Assembly: GCA_020051015.1 (NCBI GenBank)
Contig: JAGVJQ010000001.1
Span: 1 to 52,482, forward strand
Source of the DNA: Gammaproteobacteria bacterium
GTDB lineage: Bacteria; Pseudomonadota; Gammaproteobacteria; UBA1113
Length of the DNA stretch: 52,482 nt
Direction: 5' to 3'
Shown: positions 1-9,669 of the stretch, one piece after another
How positions within the stretch are numbered: the stretch's first letter is position 1
Layout: each line of letters starts with the position of its first letter
Made by a program: the position numbers and the translations under genes
The notes under the pieces: generated by a model
What the model was told of the DNA's origin: nothing
Seen by the model: the letters and a program-made list of their open reading frames with translations, nothing else
Databases searched by the model: none

Positions 1-51
1 AATCCACCATTAAATGATCTTTCATATGCATAATATGAATTATCCAGCAGT

Positions 52-84
52 GGTGGATTACGAGCCTCGCGGCTCAAATCCACC
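52..84. repeat. REP-like hairpin upstream of mraY
   Basis: A near-perfect inverted repeat: GGTGGATT (52-59) pairs with AATCCACC (77-84), and inside it GAGCC (62-66) pairs with GGCTC (71-75) around a 4-nt loop. AATCCACC also occurs at 1-8. Read on the minus strand the element begins GTAGGGTGGATT, the same leader seen in hairpins at 28374 and, more loosely, at 1233 and 8351. It lies just upstream of the mraY ribosome binding site and may end transcription from an upstream gene outside the window. Confidence 0.75.
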
Positions 85-110
85 CTACATAATATGAGAG
101 AAGGAATAAT

Positions 111-1193
111 ATGTTAGTTTGGCTTAGCAGTTTATTACAACAATATTTTCATTCATTTGATGTATTCCACTATATTACATTGCGCTCCATTCTTGCGGCT
201 TTAACTAGTTTTGTCGTCAGTTTATTTTGTGGTCCGTCAGTTATTGCAAGATTACGTCGATATAAAGTGGGGCAGCATGTTCGTGATGATGGCCCCCAAT
301 CACATCTTTCTAAAGCCGGCACCCCAACCATGGGTGGCTTATTGATACTGATTGCCATGTCAATTGGTATTTTATTGTGGGGTGATTTATCGAATCGTTA
401 TTTATGGTTAGTATTATTAATGACATTAGGCTATGGCATCATCGGCGGTGTCGATGATTATCGAAAATTAGTGTTAAAAAATAGCAAAGGTTTATCCGCT
501 CGTTGGAAGTATTTTTGGCAATCAGTACTAGCGTTAGTCGCTGCGTTTTATTTATTTTACACATCGACTACACCAGCTGAAACGCAATTAATCATGCCAT
601 TTTTCAAGCATATTGATATCAATATGGGGTGGTTTTTTGTGCCATTTGTTTATTTTGTGATTGTCGGCACCAGCAATGCAGTTAATTTAACCGATGGGCT
701 TGATGGCTTGGCTATTTTACCCACTGTTTTAGTTGCAGCAGCCTTGGGTATTTTTGCTTATTTAACCGGTAATAGTTTATTTGCCAAATATTTGATTATT
801 CCGTATATCCCGGGAGTGGGAGAAGTTGCTGTTGTCTGTTCGGCTTTAGTTGGGGCCGGGTTGGGATTCTTGTGGTTTAATACTTATCCCGCACAGGTAT
901 TTATGGGTGATATTGGTTCTTTAGCGCTTGGCGCTGCCTTAGGCGTTATCGCCGTTGTTGTTCGTCAAGAATTAGTATTATTTGTTATGGGCGGTATTTT
1001 TGTGGCAGAAACGGTGTCTGTTATTTTGCAAGTTGGCTCATATAAACTAACGCGCAAACGCATTTTCCGTATGGCGCCGTTACACCATCATTTTGAGTTA
1101 AAAGGCTGGGCTGAGCCCAAAGTCATTGTGCGTTTTTGGATTATTACTTTTGTATTAGTTTTGCTGGGACTAGCAACACTGAAATTGCGATGA
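111..1193 (+). CDS. mraY: Phospho-N-acetylmuramoyl-pentapeptide transferase MraY
   Basis: Integral membrane enzyme that transfers phospho-MurNAc-pentapeptide from UDP to undecaprenyl phosphate, making lipid I. The 360 residues equal the E. coli length. Visible family motifs are [18 protein letters not shown] near residues 59-76, the Asp115-Asp116 pair in [16 protein letters not shown] near 192-200 and the C-terminal HHHFE..GW motif, spread over about ten hydrophobic segments. The ATG follows a good GAGAGAAGGA site. It is the first gene of the visible dcw cluster; murF, its usual upstream neighbour, would lie outside the window. A 185-bp gap with a small hairpin separates it from murD, which is looser than usual. 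Confidence 0.98.
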   Translation: MLVWLSSLLQQYFHSFDVFHYITLRSILAALTSFVVSLFCGPSVIARLRRYKVGQHVRDDGPQSHLSKAGTPTMGGLLILIAMSIGILLWGDLSNRYLWLVLLMTLGYGIIGGVDDYRKLVLKNSKGLSARWKYFWQSVLALVAAFYLFYTSTTPAETQLIMPFFKHIDINMGWFFVPFVYFVIVGTSNAVNLTDGLDGLAILPTVLVAAALGIFAYLTGNSLFAKYLIIPYIPGVGEVAVVCSALVGAGLGFLWFNTYPAQVFMGDIGSLALGAALGVIAVVVRQELVLFVMGGIFVAETVSVILQVGSYKLTRKRIFRMAPLHHHFELKGWAEPKVIVRFWIITFVLVLLGLATLKLR

Positions 1194-1232
1194 TATACCA
1201 AGGCAAAACTAGCTAATTTATTTAGATCTTTC

Positions 1233-1255
1233 GTAGGGGCGTATTGCATACGCCC
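1233..1255. repeat. Short GTAGGGGCGTA hairpin between mraY and murD
   Basis: GTAGGG is followed by an 8-bp perfect stem, GGGCGTAT (1237-1244) with ATACGCCC (1248-1255), and a 3-nt loop. It resembles the other GTAGGG-led hairpins in the window. There is no T-run, so it is not a classic terminator, but it interrupts the mraY-murD gap of a cluster that is otherwise tightly packed. Confidence 0.7.
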
Positions 1256-1378
1256 ATTTATCAAATATCACACATCAACCCCATTATATAATCAGTAAAT
1301 ATCACCTACACTAGTGACAGATCAAGCCAGGAGCGGTATCATTCTTGCTATTATTTGGCAAAAATGAGAAATATTTAA

Positions 1379-2740
1379 ATGACTTATGATTACGTTATTG
1401 TTGGGTTAGGGAAGACCGGAATTTCGTGCGCAAAGCATTTGGCTAAAATTAACGCAACTTTTGCTGTGACTGATAGTCGTGAGCAACCGCCAGGATTAGA
1501 TGAATTTAAAGCATTATTTCCCGATATTACACTGTCACTCGGGAAGTTTGACGAAAAACTAATGTTAACTGCTCGTGAGCTAGTTGTCAGTCAAGGCGTG
1601 TCTTATACTGAGCCTGCAATCCTTACTTGTATTAAACAAGGCATCACCATGATTGGTGATATTGAATTATTTGCACGCCATGTTAAAGCGCCCATTATCG
1701 CGATAACGGGTTCTAATGCTAAAAGTACGGTCACTACTTTAGTTGGTGAAATGGTTAAAGCTGCGGGTAAAAATGGTAAAGTTGGCGGCAATTTAGGGAC
1801 TCCGGCATTAGATTTAATTACCGAAAGTGAGCCGGATTTTTATATATTAGAAATTTCAAATTTTCAGCTAGAGACAACTTATTCATTGAACGCTGTGGTG
1901 GCTTGTGTCTTGAATATTACCCCAGATCATTTAGATCGTTATGCTTCATTTGATGATTATATCGCAGCTAAGCAGCGTGTTTACCATGGTTGCCATAAGG
2001 CAGTCGTCAATCGTGATGACAAATTAACTTGGTTGCCTGCCAATCATCAAGCGGAGGCGGTCAGTTTTGGCGCCGATCAACCACAAGCAAAACATTTTGG
2101 CTTAATTTCAACAAGTCAAAAAATGAGTGATGATAGCGAGTCAATTACCCATACTTATCTCGCTTTTGGCGATGAAAAAGTAATGGATGTCAATGACCTT
2201 AAAATTAAAGGTAAGCATAATTGGTTAAATGCATTGGCTGCATTAGCTATTGGTTATCAAGCAGGTTTACCATTAAAACCCATGTTGCAGGTATTGCAAA
2301 ATTTTACTGGCTTACCACATCGTTGTGAATGGGTGCGTGAACTAAATGGCGTTACTTGGTATAACGATTCAAAAGGAACTAATATCGGCGCGACAGTAGC
2401 CGCAATTGTTGGTTTAGGAAGTGCAATCAACGGTAGAATTATTTTATTGGCTGGCGGTTTAGGAAAAGGGGCTGATTTTAATGATTTGCAACCTGCCGCT
2501 TTACATTATGCGCGATACGTTATTTTATATGGAAAAGATGCTCAATTAATTGCAAATGGTCTTGGTGGCAGAGTTTCAAAAGTATTTGTTGAAACGTTTG
2601 ATGACGCGGTTAAGCATGCCGCGAAATTAGCGCAACCAGGCGATATTGTATTATTGTCACCCGCATGCGCTAGTTTTGATATGTTTAAGAATTTTGAACA
2701 TCGTGGACAAGTGTTTTGTGAGTTAGTAAAAGGACTTTAA
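1379..2740 (+). CDS. murD: UDP-N-acetylmuramoylalanine--D-glutamate ligase MurD
   Basis: Cytoplasmic Mur ligase that adds D-glutamate to UDP-MurNAc-L-Ala using ATP. At 453 residues it is a normal length. An N-terminal Rossmann-type nucleotide-binding segment (VGLGKTG near residue 8) is followed by the Mur ligase P-loop GSNAKSTV at 111-118, DHLDRY in the central domain, and the C-terminal HRCEW, YNDSKGTN and LLSPACASFDMF motifs. The Ala in the P-loop replaces the Gly of E. coli but, from memory, also occurs in Pseudomonas MurD. The ribosome binding site is weak. The stop lies 2 bp before ftsW. Confidence 0.97.
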   Translation: MTYDYVIVGLGKTGISCAKHLAKINATFAVTDSREQPPGLDEFKALFPDITLSLGKFDEKLMLTARELVVSQGVSYTEPAILTCIKQGITMIGDIELFARHVKAPIIAITGSNAKSTVTTLVGEMVKAAGKNGKVGGNLGTPALDLITESEPDFYILEISNFQLETTYSLNAVVACVLNITPDHLDRYASFDDYIAAKQRVYHGCHKAVVNRDDKLTWLPANHQAEAVSFGADQPQAKHFGLISTSQKMSDDSESITHTYLAFGDEKVMDVNDLKIKGKHNWLNALAALAIGYQAGLPLKPMLQVLQNFTGLPHRCEWVRELNGVTWYNDSKGTNIGATVAAIVGLGSAINGRIILLAGGLGKGADFNDLQPAALHYARYVILYGKDAQLIANGLGGRVSKVFVETFDDAVKHAAKLAQPGDIVLLSPACASFDMFKNFEHRGQVFCELVKGL

Positions 2741-2742
2741 CC

Positions 2743-3927
2743 ATGGCACATGCTGATGAGTCATCTTTTAGGGCTGGATATGTCAATCAGCGCGAATCAC
2801 GTTCTGTTGGCGAGCACGTTAGTTTTTTTAATAAAACGGATACGTGGTTAGTGTTAGCGGCCGCTGGCTTAATTTTACTGGGCTTGTTGATGGTTGCTTC
2901 AGCATCAATCGTGATTTCTGAGCGACAATATGGTGATGCATTTCATTATTTATGGCGACAAGTCATCTTTCTTGGTTTCGGTGTCATCTGTGGTTATGTC
3001 GTATTGCGCATTCCGACTGAAAAACTTGAACATTACAGCCCTATATTGTTAATGTTTGCAGTGGTTGCTTTAGTGTTAGTTTTAATTCCTGGGCTTGGCC
3101 GCGAAGTTAATGGTAGTAGTCGTTGGTTGGGAGTAGGCTTTTTAGGCATACAAGTCTCAGAGGTTGCCAAGTTATTTGCCGTATTATATGTCGCTGGATA
3201 CTTGAATCGTCATTTTGAAGAAGTTCGCAAGCAGTTGACTGGTTTTATAAAACCAATGGGAATTCTTGCTGTTTTAGCCGTATTATTATTATTAGAGCCA
3301 GATTTTGGATCAACCGTTGTATTATCAACAACGATATTAGGAATGTTATTTTTAGCTGGAGTGCGATTACGTATTTTTGTCGTAGTAGCAATTGGCGCGC
3401 TTGCTTTATTTGCGTTATTGGCAATTTCCTCACCTTATCGATTAGCGCGACTCACGACATTTGTTAATCCATGGCAACATCAATATGGTAGTGGTTATCA
3501 ATTAACACAATCATTGATTGCTTTTGGTCGCGGTGGTTTAACCGGTGTTGGGTTAGGTAATAGTATTCAAAAATGGTTTTATTTGCCTGAAGCACATACC
3601 GATTTTTTATTTGCTGTATTGGCTGAAGAGCTGGGTTTAATTGGTATTTTATTAGTATTAGTTCTTTTTAGTTTATTAGTCTATCGTGGATTTATGATTG
3701 GGCGGGCGGCATTTAAAAAAGACCGCTTTTTTAATGCTTATGTAGCGTATGGCTTTAGCATATGGATTGGATTTCAAGCACTTATTAATATGGGTGTTAA
3801 TGCTGGATTATTACCAACAAAGGGATTAACCTTGCCTTTTATGAGTTATGGTGGCAGCAGTTTATTAGTGATGTGCATCGTCTTAGCAATTTTATTTCGT
3901 ATTGATTTTGAGAATAGATTTCAATGA
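2743..3927 (+). CDS. ftsW: Lipid II polymerase / cell division protein FtsW
   Basis: SEDS-family multipass membrane protein, the septal peptidoglycan glycosyltransferase that works with PBP3 (FtsI). The 394 residues hold about ten membrane segments after a 30-40-residue cytoplasmic tail. Family signatures are GSSRWLG..GIQ.SE..KLF, LLLEPDFG, PWQ..YGSGYQ..QSLIAFGRGG..GVGLGNS.QK and LPEAHTDF.FAV.AEELG. It begins 2 bp after murD and overlaps murG by 4 bp, so the three genes are probably translationally coupled. Confidence 0.97.
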   Translation: MAHADESSFRAGYVNQRESRSVGEHVSFFNKTDTWLVLAAAGLILLGLLMVASASIVISERQYGDAFHYLWRQVIFLGFGVICGYVVLRIPTEKLEHYSPILLMFAVVALVLVLIPGLGREVNGSSRWLGVGFLGIQVSEVAKLFAVLYVAGYLNRHFEEVRKQLTGFIKPMGILAVLAVLLLLEPDFGSTVVLSTTILGMLFLAGVRLRIFVVVAIGALALFALLAISSPYRLARLTTFVNPWQHQYGSGYQLTQSLIAFGRGGLTGVGLGNSIQKWFYLPEAHTDFLFAVLAEELGLIGILLVLVLFSLLVYRGFMIGRAAFKKDRFFNAYVAYGFSIWIGFQALINMGVNAGLLPTKGLTLPFMSYGGSSLLVMCIVLAILFRIDFENRFQ

Positions 3928-5003
3928 AAAAAATTATGATTACTGCCGGGGGAACTGGCGGCCACATTTTCCCGGGACTCGCTGTCGCACAATCTTTTTT
4001 GCAGCAAGGTGATGCTGTAGTATGGGTTGGTACTCAACAGGGGTTAGAAACAAAATTAGTGCCAACTGAAAATATCCCTTTATTAACTATCGCAATGCAA
4101 GGTGTGCGTGGTAAAGGTGTGGTGCGTTTGTTAAAAGCACCTTGGCTAATTGCTCGTTCTGTGTTGGCTGCACGCAAACTTATCAAACAAGAATCGCCCG
4201 ATGTTGTATTAGGTATGGGTGGTTATGTGAGTGGTCCAGTTGGTATTGCGGCGCGACTCTGCAACGTGCCATTAGTTATTCATGAACAAAATGCTATTGC
4301 CGGGATGGCAAATAAAATGTTATCGCATGTAGCGAGCAGTGTTTGTGAATCTTTTCCACAAACTTTTCCAATCTCACCTAAAGTTGTGTGCTCGGGTAAT
4401 CCGTTGCGCCCAGCTATTCTTTCATTAGCGGGTAAAAAAGTGGGTAATTTATTAAATGCGAATAGACCATTAAATTTATTAATTTTAGGTGGTAGTCAAG
4501 GTGCCCGTGCGATTAATCAAATTATTCCGCCAATGGCTGCACGTTTTCAATCAACAGACAAGCTGCAAATATGGCATCAAACGGGCGCAGCAGACTTTGA
4601 AACGATCAAATCAGCTTATCAAAATTTAAATAGTAATCCATATCGAGTTGAGCCATTTATCAATGATATAGCAACAGCCTATACGTGGGCAGATTTAGTT
4701 GTCTGCCGTGCTGGCGCAACAACAGTCGCTGAGTTAGCCGCAATTGGGTTGCCAGCCATTTTTATTCCAGCACCGCAAGCGGTTGATGATCATCAAACCG
4801 CCAATGCTAAAAGTCTGCAAAAGCATGGTGCGGCTGTTATATTACAGCAAAGTGAGCTATCATGTGACCGTTTATTTAATGAGATTAATCAATTTTGCAT
4901 GAAGCCAGAACAATTAATGCAGATGGCAATTAATGCCTCTGGCTTGGGTAGTCTGAATGCGACTTCAAATGTGGTAAATGTGTGTAGGAGTGTGATGAAG
5001 TGA
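3924..5003 (+). CDS. murG: UDP-GlcNAc:lipid I N-acetylglucosaminyltransferase MurG
   Basis: Membrane-associated GT-B enzyme that adds GlcNAc to lipid I to form lipid II. The 359 residues begin with the glycine-rich [14 protein letters not shown] loop (about 8-21), followed by [15 protein letters not shown] in the C-terminal Rossmann domain, and the UDP-GlcNAc-binding stretch RAGA.T..E....G.PAI..P.P.A.DDHQ..NA. The ATGA overlap with ftsW and the GTGA overlap with murC show tight packing. Confidence 0.97.
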   Translation: MKKIMITAGGTGGHIFPGLAVAQSFLQQGDAVVWVGTQQGLETKLVPTENIPLLTIAMQGVRGKGVVRLLKAPWLIARSVLAARKLIKQESPDVVLGMGGYVSGPVGIAARLCNVPLVIHEQNAIAGMANKMLSHVASSVCESFPQTFPISPKVVCSGNPLRPAILSLAGKKVGNLLNANRPLNLLILGGSQGARAINQIIPPMAARFQSTDKLQIWHQTGAADFETIKSAYQNLNSNPYRVEPFINDIATAYTWADLVVCRAGATTVAELAAIGLPAIFIPAPQAVDDHQTANAKSLQKHGAAVILQQSELSCDRLFNEINQFCMKPEQLMQMAINASGLGSLNATSNVVNVCRSVMK

Positions 5004-6418
5004 GTAAACCGCAATTACAAAAAATCGGTATGGAGCGTATTTCGCATATCCATTTTATCGGGATAGGCGGAGCAGGTATGGGTGGTATTGCGGAAGTGCT
5101 ACTTAATCAAGGCTTTAAGGTTTCTGGTTCTGATATTAAAGAAAATAATTTAACACAACGCTTACGCGGCTTAGGTGCAACTGTGTATATAGGCCATCAT
5201 CCAGAAAACGTATTACATGCTAATGCAGTGGTTGTATCGAGTGCGATTCACGCAGAAAATCCAGAATTATTAGCGGCACGAGAAATGCGTTTACCTATCG
5301 TGCCACGTGCAGAAATGTTAGCTGAACTAATGCGATTCAAGCATGGTATTGCCGTTGCCGGGACACATGGTAAAACTACTACAACTAGTTTAATAACCAG
5401 TATTTTGGCAGAAGATGGTTTAGATCCAACATTTGTGATTGGCGGTTTATTAAATAGTGCTGGTACCAATGCACGGTTGGGAGCTAGTCAATATTTTGTT
5501 GCAGAAGCAGATGAAAGTGACGCTTCATTTTTATTTTTGATGCCAATGATGTCAGTGGTAACGAATATTGATGCTGATCATATGGGCACTTATCATAATG
5601 ATTTTAATCAATTAAAAGATGCCTTTTTACGTTTTATTCAGCATTTACCTTTTTATGGTTTAGCGGTGTTATGTGTTGATGATCCGGTTGTCCGTGAAAT
5701 TGTCGCACAAGTATCACGACCCGTTTTAACCTATGGTTTTGAGCATGATGCTGATATTTATGCGGTAGATATTGAGTATGTTGGTACATCAACACACTTT
5801 AAAGTCATTCGTAAAAATCGCAATGACGCGTTAGCTATTACCTTAAATATTCCAGGCCGACATAATGTTTTAAATTCATTAGCGGCTATTGGGATAGCAA
5901 CTGAAATAGGCGTATCTGACGCAGCTATTCAGCGTGCATTAAATAGTTTCGGTGGGGTTGGCCGCCGTATGCAAATCATGGGGCAATTTCAGCTACCGCA
6001 AGGTGAAGTGTTAATGGTTGATGATTATGGTCATCATCCTCGTGAAGTGGCTGCCACCATGGATGCCATTCGTAAAGCTTGGCCAGATAAACGCCTGGTA
6101 ATGGCTTATCAACCACATCGTTATACTCGTACCCATGATTTATTCGATGATTTTGCCCAAGTATTATCTGAAGTCGATGTGTTGTTGATGCTGGATGTTT
6201 ATTCCGCTGGAGAACAACCTATTGCCGGGGCTGATAGCAAAAACTTATGTCGTACTATTCGTCAACGAGGCAAAGTGGATCCCATTTACGTTGGTAAAAG
6301 TGATAATTTGCCTGAAGTATTGAAAACGGTTTTGCAACATGGTGATTTATTATTAACGCAAGGTGCGGGTGATATTGGAGGTATGGCAGCTAAATTGGCT
6401 GAGCAAAAATTGAACTAA
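5000..6418 (+). CDS. murC: UDP-N-acetylmuramate--L-alanine ligase MurC
   Basis: First of the Mur ligases, adding L-Ala to UDP-MurNAc. It has 472 residues. The GTG start at 5000 is chosen because TAGGAG lies 9 nt upstream and the codon overlaps the murG stop; an internal ATG at 5030 (residue 11) has no comparable site. Motifs in order: [27 protein letters not shown] (P-loop), [28 protein letters not shown] and QPHRYTRT. All key ligase residues look intact. A 74-bp gap then precedes murB. Confidence 0.96.
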   Translation: MSKPQLQKIGMERISHIHFIGIGGAGMGGIAEVLLNQGFKVSGSDIKENNLTQRLRGLGATVYIGHHPENVLHANAVVVSSAIHAENPELLAAREMRLPIVPRAEMLAELMRFKHGIAVAGTHGKTTTTSLITSILAEDGLDPTFVIGGLLNSAGTNARLGASQYFVAEADESDASFLFLMPMMSVVTNIDADHMGTYHNDFNQLKDAFLRFIQHLPFYGLAVLCVDDPVVREIVAQVSRPVLTYGFEHDADIYAVDIEYVGTSTHFKVIRKNRNDALAITLNIPGRHNVLNSLAAIGIATEIGVSDAAIQRALNSFGGVGRRMQIMGQFQLPQGEVLMVDDYGHHPREVAATMDAIRKAWPDKRLVMAYQPHRYTRTHDLFDDFAQVLSEVDVLLMLDVYSAGEQPIAGADSKNLCRTIRQRGKVDPIYVGKSDNLPEVLKTVLQHGDLLLTQGAGDIGGMAAKLAEQKLN

Positions 6419-6492
6419 TTGGTGGAATGACGTATAGTAGTGAGATTGTCAATAGACCCTGAATAGGCAGATTAATTGGATTTATTATTAAC

Positions 6493-7380
6493 ATGACTGA
6501 AGAGCAACTTTATAAAGGTCAATTACAGCATAATATCTCGCTAGCTGAGTTTACTTCTTGGCGAGTTGGCGGCTGCGCTGAACGTTTTTATCAACCAGTT
6601 AATATTGATGATTTAGCTCATTTTTTAGCGTCGTTACCTACGAATGAACCTTTAACATGGCTAGGTTTAGGTAGTAATGTTCTTATTCATGATGCAGGGA
6701 TTGCTGGAACTGTCATTCATACGCAAGGTAATTTAACTGGACTTTCTCAGCCAGAAAATTTAATTATTCGAGCTGAAGCAGGTATTGCCTGTGGTCAGTT
6801 GGCAAGACATACCGCCCGTCTTAATTTAGCCGGTTTAGAGTTTATGGCGGGTATTCCTGGTTCTGTTGGTGGCGCATTGGCAATGAATGCGGGTTGTCAT
6901 GGTGGTGAAACGTGGCAATTTGTGACTGCTGTTGAAACCATTGATCGAGCCGGTAAAGTGCGAATACGCAATGTAAATGATTTCAATGTTGGTTATCGGT
7001 TTGTTGAACGGGCAGCAGATGAATGGTTTGTGGCTGGCTATTTTTTATTGAAAGCGGGTGACAAACAAGTTTCTTTACAAAAAATAAGAGAATTATTAGA
7101 TCATCGAGCTGCTACACAGCCCACCAATGAACCTAATTGTGGTTCAGTATTTCGTAATCCACCTGGCAATTATGCCGCACGCTTAATTGAACAGAGTGGT
7201 TTAAAAGGCGTAAGCGTAGGCGGGGCGCAAGTATCTGAAAAACATGCTAATTTCATCATTAATACCGGACAAGCGACGGCAAAAAATATTGAAGATTTGA
7301 TTCAATTAGTACATTCCGAAGTCGCTGCCAAGCATCAAATTACGCTGATTCGAGAAGTGCACTTCTTAGGTAATCGTTAA
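6493..7380 (+). CDS. murB: UDP-N-acetylenolpyruvoylglucosamine reductase MurB (short form)
   Basis: FAD- and NADPH-dependent reductase producing UDP-MurNAc. The 295 residues are nearer the shorter MurB class than the E. coli form (about 340 residues). Motifs: SWRVGG, LGLGSNVLI, EFMAGIPGSVGGALAMNAG (FAD-binding domain) and NEPNCGSVFRNP with the expected catalytic Ser, then GLKG...GGAQVSEKHANFIIN. MurB here occupies the murC-ftsQ interval, which in many gammaproteobacteria also contains ddl. The ribosome binding site is weak. Confidence 0.95.
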   Translation: MTEEQLYKGQLQHNISLAEFTSWRVGGCAERFYQPVNIDDLAHFLASLPTNEPLTWLGLGSNVLIHDAGIAGTVIHTQGNLTGLSQPENLIIRAEAGIACGQLARHTARLNLAGLEFMAGIPGSVGGALAMNAGCHGGETWQFVTAVETIDRAGKVRIRNVNDFNVGYRFVERAADEWFVAGYFLLKAGDKQVSLQKIRELLDHRAATQPTNEPNCGSVFRNPPGNYAARLIEQSGLKGVSVGGAQVSEKHANFIINTGQATAKNIEDLIQLVHSEVAAKHQITLIREVHFLGNR

Positions 7381-7509
7381 ATTTACCCTTCGTGCATTTT
7401 AAATTCATTTAAAAATTAAATAAAAATAGGTTAATTGCTATTTGATATTATTTGTGAAAATAATGACAAAAAAATGCATTTCGTTCTTTTATTAAGCAAT
7501 TATTAGGCG

Positions 7510-7515
7510 TATAAT
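7510..7515 (+). promoter_or_regulatory. Candidate -10 box upstream of ftsQ
   Basis: A perfect TATAAT lies 57 bp before the ftsQ ATG in the 191-bp AT-rich murB-ftsQ gap. No strong -35 stands at the ideal spacing; TTCTTT at 7484-7489 would give 20 bp. The gap suggests that ftsQAZ has its own promoter in addition to readthrough from the mur genes. Confidence 0.45.
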
Positions 7516-7571
7516 CGCCGGTAAAAGAAAAGCATGGTAGCTAGCTTCGCTAATAATAAGGATGGGCCATT

Positions 7572-8354
7572 ATGTTTGGGATATTTGCTGCAAAACGTTC
7601 ACGTATTTCGGCAACGAAAGTTGAGCATCAGCCTTTATCACAAAAAATTTGGCGTATTATCAAATACTACCTATTCCTTCCTGTTTTTTTGCTAGCGATA
7701 CTCTATGCTTGGCAGTATTTGCAACACCATCAGCTTTTTCCAGTAGAAAATGTAACGGTAATTGATACTGCGGCGCATGTTGATCCTAAAACGGTAAAAG
7801 CAATTGCGTTACCTGATGTAGAATCAGGTTTTTTTCGATTTAGTGTGGAAAGTTTACAAGAGCAATTAACCAATATTCCTTGGGTGCAACAAGCATCAGT
7901 AACGCGCGAATGGCCGAATAAACTAGTGATTGAGTTCACGGAATATAAACCGGTCGCTCGTTGGGATAATACAGCATTAATAGCTGCAAATGGGACTGTC
8001 TTTTCACCTGGTTCTTACGCTAAAATGCCAACTAATTTACCGGTACTTAATGGACCTAATGCTGAAGCAAGCAATGTATTGGCTCACTATGAGATCATGC
8101 AGCATATGTTGGCACCGTTGCATTTGCAGATTAAAGAAATTGATGTCAGTAATCGATTAGCTTGGAATTTATTGTTAAGTAATGGCATGCGTATCAATTT
8201 AGGTGAGCAACATCCGATAGATCGCTTGCAAGCATTTATTGCGGTATATCCACAAATTTTTGCACAATCTAGTGAAATTGCTGATTATGTGGATATGCGA
8301 TATGACCATGGAATGGCAGTGCATTGGGAAAAGCAGGGTAAAGAACCATCGTAG
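7572..8354 (+). CDS. ftsQ: Cell division protein FtsQ
   Basis: Bitopic inner-membrane divisome scaffold that links FtsK/FtsW and FtsB/FtsL. The 260 residues comprise a basic cytoplasmic tail, one membrane helix (about 36-55) and a periplasmic POTRA domain starting at LFPVENVTV, with the conserved NIPWVQQASV.REWPN segment followed by the beta domain. The ATG follows AAGGATGGG. The TAG stop (8352-8354) falls in the first bases of a GTAGGG hairpin repeat, so the repeat defines the C-terminus. Confidence 0.92.
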   Translation: MFGIFAAKRSRISATKVEHQPLSQKIWRIIKYYLFLPVFLLAILYAWQYLQHHQLFPVENVTVIDTAAHVDPKTVKAIALPDVESGFFRFSVESLQEQLTNIPWVQQASVTREWPNKLVIEFTEYKPVARWDNTALIAANGTVFSPGSYAKMPTNLPVLNGPNAEASNVLAHYEIMQHMLAPLHLQIKEIDVSNRLAWNLLLSNGMRINLGEQHPIDRLQAFIAVYPQIFAQSSEIADYVDMRYDHGMAVHWEKQGKEPS

Positions 8355-8374
8355 GGACGCAACGTAGTGTGTCC
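8351..8374. repeat. GTAGGGACGC hairpin overlapping the ftsQ stop
   Basis: GTAGG runs into a 7-bp stem, GGACGCA (8355-8361) with TGTGTCC (8368-8374), containing one G-T pair and a 6-nt loop. The first TAG is the ftsQ stop codon. It sits in the 58-bp ftsQ-ftsA gap and looks like a member of the GTAGGG-led palindromes found elsewhere in the window. Confidence 0.65.
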
Positions 8375-8412
8375 GCATACTTAAAACGCTATTGGGACGA
8401 GGATATACAGAA

Positions 8413-9651
8413 ATGGCGAAAAAACGCGAGAAAAATTTGATTGTTGGATTAGACATCGGAACGTCTAAAGTTGTCGCACTTGTTGGCGAAATTGCAATGG
8501 ACGGTGAAATTGATTTGATTGGTTATGGCTCACATCCTTCGATGGGATTGAAACGCGGTGTGGTGGTTGATATTGATAGCACCGTGCAATCCATCCAGCG
8601 CGCAGTTGAAGAAGCTGAGTTAATGGCTGGTTGTCAGATTCATTCTGCTTTTACTGGCATTGCCGGTAATCATATTCGCAGTATGAATTCCCATGGTATT
8701 GTGGCAATTCGCAGCAATAATGAAGTCATGCAATATGATGTCGATCGCGTTATTGATGCGGCAAAAGCAGTAGCAATTCCTGCCGATCAACAAATCATTC
8801 ATGTGTTACCCCAAGAATTTATTATTGATACGCAAGAAGGCATTCGCCAACCAGTTGGCATGTCAGGTGTGCGTTTAGAATCGCGCGTGCACATGGTAAT
8901 TGGCTCGGTGAGTGCAGCACAAAATATTGTAAAATGCGTACGCCGTTGTGGTTTAGAAGTTTCTAATATGATTCTTGAACAATTGGCATCAAGTTATGCT
9001 GTGCTGACGGCAGATGAAAAAGAGTTAGGCGTTTGTATGATCGATATTGGTGGTGGTACTACTGATATTGCCATTTTTACTGATGGTGCAATTCGTCATA
9101 CTGCAGTGATTCCCATTGCTGGCGATCAAGTTACCAATGATATTGCTATTGCATTACGTACGCCAACACCAGCAGCAGAAGAAATCAAGCTGAAATATGC
9201 CTGCGCGTTAAGCAGTATGGCAAATAGCAATGACATGGTTGACGTGCCCGGTACCAGCGAACGTCCGGGTAAGAAAATTTCACGCAAAATGTTAGCTGAT
9301 GTGGTTGAGCCACGTTATGAAGAACTATTTAGTTTAGTGCAAGCAGAATTGCGTCGAAGTGGTTTTGAAGAATTAGTTGCTGCCGGTATTGTTTTAACTG
9401 GTGGTGCATCAAAAGTTTTAGGCGGTGTTGAGTTAGCCGAAAAAGTTTTCCGTATGCCAGTGCGTTTAGGTACACCACAACATGTGCGTGGCATGCCTGA
9501 TATCGTTGAAAACTCAGCTTATTCAACCGCCATCGGTTTATTATTATTTGGTCTGGAACAGCAGAACATGCCACGCGCTGATCTACCTGCTGGCCAGGGA
9601 GTGCGTGGGGCTCTGGGACGTGTGCGCAGCTGGTTCCAGGGAAATTTTTAG
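8413..9651 (+). CDS. ftsA: Cell division protein FtsA
   Basis: Actin-like ATPase that tethers FtsZ to the membrane and recruits late divisome proteins. The ATG at 8413 is chosen because GAGGA lies about 10 nt upstream and it gives the usual MAKKREKNLIVGLDIGTSK opening; a TTG at 8392 in the same frame has no support. That gives 412 residues. Features: phosphate-1 motif GLDIGTSK, the 1C subdomain, phosphate-2 MIDIGGGTTDIAIF, adenosine motif TGGASK.LGG, and a C-terminal amphipathic tail (GRVRSWFQGNF) for membrane binding. It ends 18 bp before ftsZ. Confidence 0.97.
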   Translation: MAKKREKNLIVGLDIGTSKVVALVGEIAMDGEIDLIGYGSHPSMGLKRGVVVDIDSTVQSIQRAVEEAELMAGCQIHSAFTGIAGNHIRSMNSHGIVAIRSNNEVMQYDVDRVIDAAKAVAIPADQQIIHVLPQEFIIDTQEGIRQPVGMSGVRLESRVHMVIGSVSAAQNIVKCVRRCGLEVSNMILEQLASSYAVLTADEKELGVCMIDIGGGTTDIAIFTDGAIRHTAVIPIAGDQVTNDIAIALRTPTPAAEEIKLKYACALSSMANSNDMVDVPGTSERPGKKISRKMLADVVEPRYEELFSLVQAELRRSGFEELVAAGIVLTGGASKVLGGVELAEKVFRMPVRLGTPQHVRGMPDIVENSAYSTAIGLLLFGLEQQNMPRADLPAGQGVRGALGRVRSWFQGNF

Positions 9652-9669
9652 TGTTGGGAGAAAATAACA

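Noticed and set aside
8392..8412. TTG start for ftsA
   Set aside because: The ATG at 8413 has GAGGA upstream and matches the conserved FtsA N-terminus.
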